Source: Enterobacter asburiae
GTDB lineage: Bacteria; Pseudomonadota; Gammaproteobacteria; Enterobacterales; Enterobacteriaceae
Assembly (NCBI GenBank): GCA_011754535.1
Contig: JAAQVN010000001.1
Span: 3,100,001 to 3,164,000 of the forward strand
Length of the DNA stretch: 64,000 nt
Reading direction: 5' to 3'
Part shown: in pieces, positions 58,309 to 64,000 of the stretch
How positions within the stretch are numbered: position 1 is the first letter of the stretch
Layout of the letters: every line of letters begins with the position of its first letter
Translations under genes and position numbers: made by a program
The notes under the pieces: generated by a model
Database searches by the model: none
Told to the model about the DNA's origin: nothing
Seen by the model: the letters and a program-made list of their open reading frames with translations, nothing else

Positions 58309-61300
58309 GTGAAGCTTTTCGCCCTCTTTATTTATCGCCCGGTGGCGACGATTTTAATCTCGCTCGCCATTACTCTCTGCGGCGTGCTGGGCTTCCGCCT
58401 GCTGCCTGTTGCCCCGCTGCCGCAGGTGGATTTCCCGGTGATCATGGTCAGCGCCTCGCTGCCGGGTGCGTCACCGGAAACCATGGCGTCATCGGTCGCC
58501 ACCCCGCTGGAGCGTTCGCTCGGGCGGATTGCGGGGGTCAACGAGATGACCTCCAGCAGCTCGCTGGGCAGCACGCGCATCATTCTGGAGTTCAGCTTCG
58601 ACCGGGATATTAACGGTGCGGCGCGCGACGTGCAGGCGGCCATCAACGCCGCGCAAAGCCTGCTGCCGAGCGGGATGCCGAGCCGTCCGACCTACCGCAA
58701 GGCCAACCCGTCCGATGCGCCAATCATGATCCTGACGCTGACCTCGGATACGTACTCGCAGGGTCAGCTTTACGACTTTGCGTCTACCCAGCTGGCGCAG
58801 ACAATCTCACAAATTAATGGCGTCGGTGACGTAAGCGTCGGCGGCAGTTCTTTGCCCGCCGTGCGCGTGGGCTTAAACCCGCAGGCGCTGTTCAACCAGG
58901 GCGTGTCGCTGGACGATGTGCGTTCCGCCATCAGCAACGCCAACGTGCGCAGGCCTCAGGGGGCAATTGAGGACGGCAGCCACCGCTGGCAGCTCCAGAC
59001 CAACGACGAGCTGAAAACCGCAGCCGAGTACCAGCCGCTGATTATTCACTACAACAACGGCGCGGCGGTGCGCCTGAGCGACGTCGCCAGCGTCACCGAC
59101 TCGGTGCAGGATGTGCGCAACGCCGGGATGACCAACGCGAAACCGGCGATCCTGCTGATGATCCGCAAGCTGCCGGAAGCGAACATTATCGAGACGGTGA
59201 ACAGCATCCGCGCCCGTCTGCCGGAACTGCAGGAGACGATCCCGGCGGCAATCGATCTGCAGATTGCCCAGGATCGCTCCCCGACCATTCGCGCCTCGCT
59301 TGAGGAGGTGGAGCAAACGCTGATTATCTCCGTCGCGCTGGTGATCCTGGTGGTCTTCCTGTTCCTGCGCTCCGGCCGCGCGACGCTGATCCCGGCGGTG
59401 GCGGTGCCGGTTTCGCTGATCGGCACCTTTGCAGCCATGTACCTGTGCGGGTTTAGCCTTAACAACCTGTCGCTGATGGCCCTGACGATTGCCACGGGCT
59501 TCGTGGTGGATGACGCCATCGTGGTGCTGGAAAACATTTCCCGCCACCTGGAAGCGGGCGTGAAGCCGCTGCAGGCTGCGCTGCAGGGCACGCGCGAGGT
59601 GGGCTTTACGGTGCTCTCCATGAGCCTGTCGCTGGTGGCGGTGTTCCTGCCGCTGCTGCTGATGGGCGGGCTGCCGGGCCGGCTGCTAAGGGAATTTGCC
59701 GTCACCCTTTCCGTCGCCATCGGGATTTCACTGGTGATTTCCCTGACGCTCACGCCGATGATGTGCGGCTGGATGCTCAAGCGCAGCAAACCCCATTCGC
59801 AGCCGCGCCGCAAAGGCTTTGGTCGTTTTCTGATGGCGATGCAGGAAGGCTACGGCAAATCGCTGAAGTGGGTGCTGAACCATACGCGGCTGGTCGGCCT
59901 GGTACTGATCGCCACCATTGGGCTTAACGTCTGGATGTATATCACCATTCCGAAAACCTTCTTCCCGGAGCAGGACACTGGCGTGCTGATGGGCGGCATT
60001 CAGGCGGACCAGAGCATTTCATTCCAGGCGATGCGCGGCAAGCTGCAGGACTTTATGAAGATCATTCGTGAAGATCCGGCGGTGGATAACGTCACCGGCT
60101 TTACCGGCGGCTCGCGCGTCAACAGCGGGATGATGTTTATTACCCTGAAACCCCGCGGCGAGCGCAGCGAAACCGCCCAGCAGGTGATTGACCGTCTTAG
60201 GGTTAAACTCGCCAAAGAGCCGGGGGCAAACCTGTTTTTGATGGCCGTTCAGGATATCCGCGTCGGTGGGCGCCAGGCTAACGCCAGCTATCAGTACACG
60301 TTGCTCTCGGACGATTTAGCCGCCCTGCGCGAGTGGGAGCCGAAGATCCGCAAGGCGCTGGCCGCCCTGCCCCAACTGGCAGACGTGAACTCCGATCAGC
60401 AGGACAACGGCGCGGAGATGGCGCTCACCTACGACCGCGAAACCATGTCGCGGCTGGGCATTAACGTTGAAGCCGCCAACAGCCTGCTGAACAACGCCTT
60501 CGGCCAGCGCGAGATCTCCACCATCTACCAGCCGATGAACCAGTACAAGGTGGTGATGGAAGTTGACCCGCGCTACACCCAGGACATCAGCGCCCTGGAC
60601 AAAATGTTTGTGATTAACAGCGACGGCAAGGCGATACCGCTCTCCTACTTTGCCAGCTGGCGGCCGGCCAACGCGCCGCTGTCTGTGAACCACCAGGGGC
60701 TGTCAGCCGCGTCGACCATCTCCTTTAACCTCCCCGCCGGTTCGTCGCTTTCTGAGGCCAGCGACGCAATCAACCGCGCGATGACGCAGCTTGGCGTGCC
60801 GTCCACCGTGCGCGGCAGCTTTGCCGGGACCGCGCAGGTGTTCCAGGAGACGATGAACTCGCAGGTGATTTTGATTCTGGCGGCCATCGCCACGGTCTAT
60901 ATTGTGCTGGGCGTGCTGTACGAAAGCTACGTTCACCCGCTGACCATCCTCTCGACGCTGCCGTCAGCGGGCGTGGGGGCGCTGCTGGCGCTGGAGCTGT
61001 TCGGCGCGCCGTTCAGCCTCATCGCGCTGATTGGGATCATGCTATTAATCGGCATCGTGAAGAAAAACGCCATTATGATGGTGGATTTCGCGCTGGACGC
61101 CCAGCGCAACGGCAGCCTGTTGCCGGAGGAGGCGATCTTCCAGGCCTGCCTGCTGCGTTTTCGCCCGATTATGATGACCACGCTGGCGGCGCTGTTTGGC
61201 GCGCTGCCGCTGGTGATCTCCGGTGGTGATGGCTCAGAGCTGCGCCAGCCGCTGGGGATCACCATTGTCGGCGGCCTGGTGATGAGCCAGCTGCTGACGC

Positions 61301-61386
61301 TGTACACCACGCCGGTGGTCTATCTGTTCTTCGACCGCCTGCGGTTGCGCTTCTCGCGTAAAAACAGAACCACGGTGACCGAGTAA
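58309..61386 (+). CDS. mdtC: MdtC, RND efflux pump subunit
   Basis: 1025 residues, GTG start directly after the mdtB stop, with GAGGAGG inside the mdtB end as SD. RND topology, TM4 acidic pair in [18 protein letters not shown]10 lysine in [14 protein letters not shown]. It is a paralogue of MdtB (same start [13 protein letters not shown]); in the heterotrimer MdtC is thought to be the drug-binding subunit. Ends flush with mdtD (no gap). Confidence 0.97.
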   Translation: MKLFALFIYRPVATILISLAITLCGVLGFRLLPVAPLPQVDFPVIMVSASLPGASPETMASSVATPLERSLGRIAGVNEMTSSSSLGSTRIILEFSFDRDINGAARDVQAAINAAQSLLPSGMPSRPTYRKANPSDAPIMILTLTSDTYSQGQLYDFASTQLAQTISQINGVGDVSVGGSSLPAVRVGLNPQALFNQGVSLDDVRSAISNANVRRPQGAIEDGSHRWQLQTNDELKTAAEYQPLIIHYNNGAAVRLSDVASVTDSVQDVRNAGMTNAKPAILLMIRKLPEANIIETVNSIRARLPELQETIPAAIDLQIAQDRSPTIRASLEEVEQTLIISVALVILVVFLFLRSGRATLIPAVAVPVSLIGTFAAMYLCGFSLNNLSLMALTIATGFVVDDAIVVLENISRHLEAGVKPLQAALQGTREVGFTVLSMSLSLVAVFLPLLLMGGLPGRLLREFAVTLSVAIGISLVISLTLTPMMCGWMLKRSKPHSQPRRKGFGRFLMAMQEGYGKSLKWVLNHTRLVGLVLIATIGLNVWMYITIPKTFFPEQDTGVLMGGIQADQSISFQAMRGKLQDFMKIIREDPAVDNVTGFTGGSRVNSGMMFITLKPRGERSETAQQVIDRLRVKLAKEPGANLFLMAVQDIRVGGRQANASYQYTLLSDDLAALREWEPKIRKALAALPQLADVNSDQQDNGAEMALTYDRETMSRLGINVEAANSLLNNAFGQREISTIYQPMNQYKVVMEVDPRYTQDISALDKMFVINSDGKAIPLSYFASWRPANAPLSVNHQGLSAASTISFNLPAGSSLSEASDAINRAMTQLGVPSTVRGSFAGTAQVFQETMNSQVILILAAIATVYIVLGVLYESYVHPLTILSTLPSAGVGALLALELFGAPFSLIALIGIMLLIGIVKKNAIMMVDFALDAQRNGSLLPEEAIFQACLLRFRPIMMTTLAALFGALPLVISGGDGSELRQPLGITIVGGLVMSQLLTLYTTPVVYLFFDRLRLRFSRKNRTTVTE

Positions 61387-62802
61387 ATGACCGATCTCCC
61401 CGCTAACGTTCGCTGGCAGTTATGGATAGTCGCCTTCGGCTTCTTTATGCAATCGCTGGATACGACCATCGTCAACACCGCCCTCCCCTCCATGGCGAAA
61501 AGCCTGGGGGAGAGCCCGCTGCATATGCATATGGTGATTGTCTCCTACGTGCTGACGGTCGCCGTGATGCTGCCTGCCAGCGGCTGGCTGGCCGACAAAG
61601 TGGGGGTGCGGAATATCTTCTTTACCGCCATCGTGCTGTTTACCACCGGCTCGCTGTTTTGCGCCCAGGCCAACACCCTCGACCAGCTGGTTATGGCGCG
61701 GGTGCTGCAGGGCGTCGGCGGCGCGATGATGGTGCCCGTAGGGCGCTTAACGGTGATGAAGATTGTGCCGCGCGAGCAGTACATGGCGGCGATGACCTTT
61801 GTGACCCTGCCCGGTCAGGTGGGGCCACTGCTGGGCCCGGCGCTCGGCGGCATTCTGGTGGAGTACGCCTCCTGGCACTGGATCTTCTTAATCAACCTGC
61901 CGGTGGGCATCGTCGGTGCTATCGCCACCCTGGCGCTGATGCCGAACTACAAAATGCAGACCCGCCGCTTCGACTTCTTTGGCTTTATCCTGCTGGCGGC
62001 GGGCATGGCAACGCTTACTCTGGCGCTCGACGGACAAAAAGGATTGGGTATTTCGCCCCTGACGCTCGGGCTGCTGATCGCGCTCGGCGTTACCGCCATA
62101 CTGTGGTATCTGTGGCACGCCAGCGGTAACGATAAGGCGCTCTTCAGCCTGAACTTGTTTAAAAACCCTACCTACCGCCTTGGTCTGTTCGGCAGCTTCG
62201 CCGGACGTATCGGCAGCGGCATGCTGCCGTTTATGACGCCCGTGTTTCTGCAAATTGGTATGGGCTTTTCGCCGTTCCACGCGGGCCTGATGATGATCCC
62301 GATGGTGCTCGGCAGCATGGGGATGAAGCGCATCGTGGTGCAGGTGGTGAACCGCTTTGGCTACCGCCACGTGCTGGTGACCGCCACGCTGGGGCTGGCG
62401 CTGGTGAGCCTGCTGTTTATGGCCACGGCGCTGATGGGCTGGTATTACGTTCTGCCGCTGGTGCTGTTCTGTCAGGGGATCGTCAACTCCATGCGCTTCT
62501 CGTCAATGAATACCCTGACGCTGAAGGACCTGCCGGACGAACTGGCGAGCAGCGGCAACAGCCTGCTGTCGATGATCATGCAGCTCTCCATGAGCGTCGG
62601 GGTGACCATCGCGGGCTTACTGCTCGGCATGTACGGCCAGCACCACCTCAGCGTCGACACGCAGGTGGCGCATCAGGTCTTTTTGTATACCTATCTCAGC
62701 ATGGCGGTCATCATCGCCCTGCCCGCTTTCATCTTCGCCAGAGTGCCGGATGATACCAGCAAGAACGTCGTGATTAGGCGCGGCAAAAGGAGTGGATCAT
62801 GA
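61387..62802 (+). CDS. mdtD: MdtD (IceT), MFS transporter
   Basis: 471 residues, 14-span DHA2-type major facilitator: [22 protein letters not shown] in TM1, [11 protein letters not shown] in the loop 2-3 (motif A) and [17 protein letters not shown] (motif C region). In E. coli it is not needed for MdtABC drug export; in Salmonella the orthologue exports iron-citrate and citrate under BaeSR control. Starts one base after the mdtC stop and overlaps baeS by 4 nt (ATGA). Confidence 0.94.
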   Translation: MTDLPANVRWQLWIVAFGFFMQSLDTTIVNTALPSMAKSLGESPLHMHMVIVSYVLTVAVMLPASGWLADKVGVRNIFFTAIVLFTTGSLFCAQANTLDQLVMARVLQGVGGAMMVPVGRLTVMKIVPREQYMAAMTFVTLPGQVGPLLGPALGGILVEYASWHWIFLINLPVGIVGAIATLALMPNYKMQTRRFDFFGFILLAAGMATLTLALDGQKGLGISPLTLGLLIALGVTAILWYLWHASGNDKALFSLNLFKNPTYRLGLFGSFAGRIGSGMLPFMTPVFLQIGMGFSPFHAGLMMIPMVLGSMGMKRIVVQVVNRFGYRHVLVTATLGLALVSLLFMATALMGWYYVLPLVLFCQGIVNSMRFSSMNTLTLKDLPDELASSGNSLLSMIMQLSMSVGVTIAGLLLGMYGQHHLSVDTQVAHQVFLYTYLSMAVIIALPAFIFARVPDDTSKNVVIRRGKRSGS

Positions 62803-64000
62803 AATTCTGGCGTCCGGGCATTACCGGCAAGCTCTTTCTGGCAATTTTTGCTACCTGTATCGTTCTGCTGATCACCATGCACTGGGCGGTGCGGGTCAGC
62901 TTCGAGCGCGGCTTTATTGATTACATCAAGCATGGTAACGAGCAGCGTTTACAGGGCTTAAGCGATGCGCTGAGCGAACAGTACGCCCAGCACGGTAACT
63001 GGCGCTTTCTGCGCAATAACGACCGCTTTATTTTCCAGATCCTGCGTTCGCTGGAGCACGATACCGGCGACGATCGCCCGGGGCCAGGCATGCCGCCGCA
63101 CGGCTGGCGCACCCAGTTCTGGGTGATTGACCAGGACATGCGCACGCTGGTTGGCCCGCGTTCGCCCATCCCGCCGGACGGCACCCGCCGGGCGATCAAA
63201 GTCAATAACGCCACCGTCGGCTGGGTTATCGCCTCCCCGGTGGAGCGCCTGACGCGCAACACCGACATTAACTTTGACCGCCAGCAGCGCCGGACCAGTT
63301 GGCTGATTGTCGCCCTCTCCACCCTGCTCGCCGCGCTCGCCACCTTCCCGCTGGCGCGCGGTCTGCTCGCCCCGGTGAAACGGCTGGTGGAGGGCACGCA
63401 CAAGCTGGCCGCCGGGGATTTCACCACCCGCGTCGATACCCGCAGCCAGGACGAACTGGGCAAGCTGGCGCAGGACTTTAACCAGCTCGCCAGCACGCTG
63501 GAGAAGAACCAGCAGATGCGCCGCGACTTTATGGCCGATATTTCCCACGAGCTGCGCACCCCGCTGGCGGTGCTGCGCGGCGAGCTGGAGGCCATTCAGG
63601 ACGGCGTACGCCAGTTTACGCCAGAATCGGTGGCCTCTTTGCAGGCGGAGGTGGGCACGCTCACCAAGCTGGTAGACGATCTCCACCAGCTCTCCATGTC
63701 CGACGAAGGAGCGCTGGCCTACCAGAAGGCCCCCGTCGATGTGATTAACGTGCTCGAAGTTGCCAGCGGCGCCTTCCGGGAACGGTTTGCCAGCCGCAAC
63801 CTGAAAATCGACCTCTCCCTGCCGGACAGCGCGGTGGTGTTCGGCGACAAAGACCGACTGATGCAACTGTTCAATAACCTGCTGGAAAATAGCCTGCGCT
63901 ACACCGACAGCGGCGGCGGGCTGCATATCTCTGGCAGGCAGGAAAATGGACGCTTTGCCCTTACCTTCGCGGATTCCGCCCCCGGCGTGCAGGACGCGCA
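62799..64000 (+). CDS. baeS: BaeS, envelope-stress sensor kinase (3' end outside the window)
   Basis: The first 400 codons are visible. TM1 ([24 protein letters not shown]), a periplasmic sensor to about 165, TM2 ([19 protein letters not shown]), HAMP ([26 protein letters not shown], about 187-240), the H box [22 protein letters not shown] with H250, and the N box [13 protein letters not shown]; the ATP lid is being entered at the window end (FADSAPGV). E. coli BaeS has 467 residues, so about 65 are missing. With BaeR (outside) it responds to misfolded envelope proteins, indole and metals and activates mdtABCD and spy. ATGA overlap with mdtD. Confidence 0.96.
   Translation, partial: MKFWRPGITGKLFLAIFATCIVLLITMHWAVRVSFERGFIDYIKHGNEQRLQGLSDALSEQYAQHGNWRFLRNNDRFIFQILRSLEHDTGDDRPGPGMPPHGWRTQFWVIDQDMRTLVGPRSPIPPDGTRRAIKVNNATVGWVIASPVERLTRNTDINFDRQQRRTSWLIVALSTLLAALATFPLARGLLAPVKRLVEGTHKLAAGDFTTRVDTRSQDELGKLAQDFNQLASTLEKNQQMRRDFMADISHELRTPLAVLRGELEAIQDGVRQFTPESVASLQAEVGTLTKLVDDLHQLSMSDEGALAYQKAPVDVINVLEVASGAFRERFASRNLKIDLSLPDSAVVFGDKDRLMQLFNNLLENSLRYTDSGGGLHISGRQENGRFALTFADSAPGVQDA

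Overview
The window is an enterobacterial chromosome segment. It runs from the 3' end of hisIE, through the O-antigen locus and the complete colanic acid (M-antigen) locus, to the mdtABCD-baeS efflux operon. Gene order, protein lengths and near-identity to remembered E. coli/Salmonella proteins place it in Enterobacteriaceae. The GC-rich backbone and a UDP-glucuronate 4-epimerase gene beside wzz and ugd suggest the Enterobacter cloacae group or a close relative such as Leclercia or Lelliottia. The genus call is inference.

Layout. 1-6305: hisIE end, wzz, uge, ugd, a lone AT-rich hexapeptide acetyltransferase on the plus strand, and gnd. 6458-16919: the serotype-specific O-unit operon, transcribed leftwards from a JUMPstart/ops leader at 16998-17036. 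In transcription order it holds rmlB, rmlA, fdtA, fdtB, wzx, an acyltransferase, a GT2, wzy, a GT4, an SDR and a second GT2. 17270-19377: galF and gnu. 19560-42159: the colanic acid operon, wza-wzb-wzc-wcaABCDEF-gmd-fcl-gmm-wcaI-manC-manB-wcaJ-wzxC-wcaKLM, transcribed leftwards behind a long leader with a second JUMPstart/ops and an RcsAB box. 42852-53715: yegH, asmA, dcd, udk, dgcE (yegE), alkA, yegD. 53984-64000: mdtA, mdtB, mdtC, mdtD and the start of baeS, with a BaeR-like box upstream.

How the genes work together. RmlA and RmlB make dTDP-4-keto-6-deoxyglucose. FdtA, FdtB and an N-acetyltransferase would turn it into a dTDP-3-acetamido-3,6-dideoxyhexose, probably Fuc3NAc and otherwise Qui3NAc. 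The only good candidate for the last step is the isolated gene at 4089-4553, on the far side of gnd. Gnu would supply GalNAc-PP-undecaprenol, three glycosyltransferases would extend it to a predicted tetrasaccharide with a possible O-acetyl group, Wzx would flip it, and Wzy and Wzz would polymerise it. Ugd and Uge supply GlcA and GalA. ManB, ManC, Gmd and Fcl supply GDP-fucose for colanic acid.

The O-unit genes are strikingly AT-rich against the backbone, and the boundary falls inside rmlB, which indicates lateral exchange of the serotype cassette. I saw no tRNA, rRNA, insertion sequence, prophage or CRISPR array. The least ordinary part is the O-unit cassette with its split amino-sugar pathway. 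The rest is conserved, with some regulatory sites and REP-like elements worth checking.
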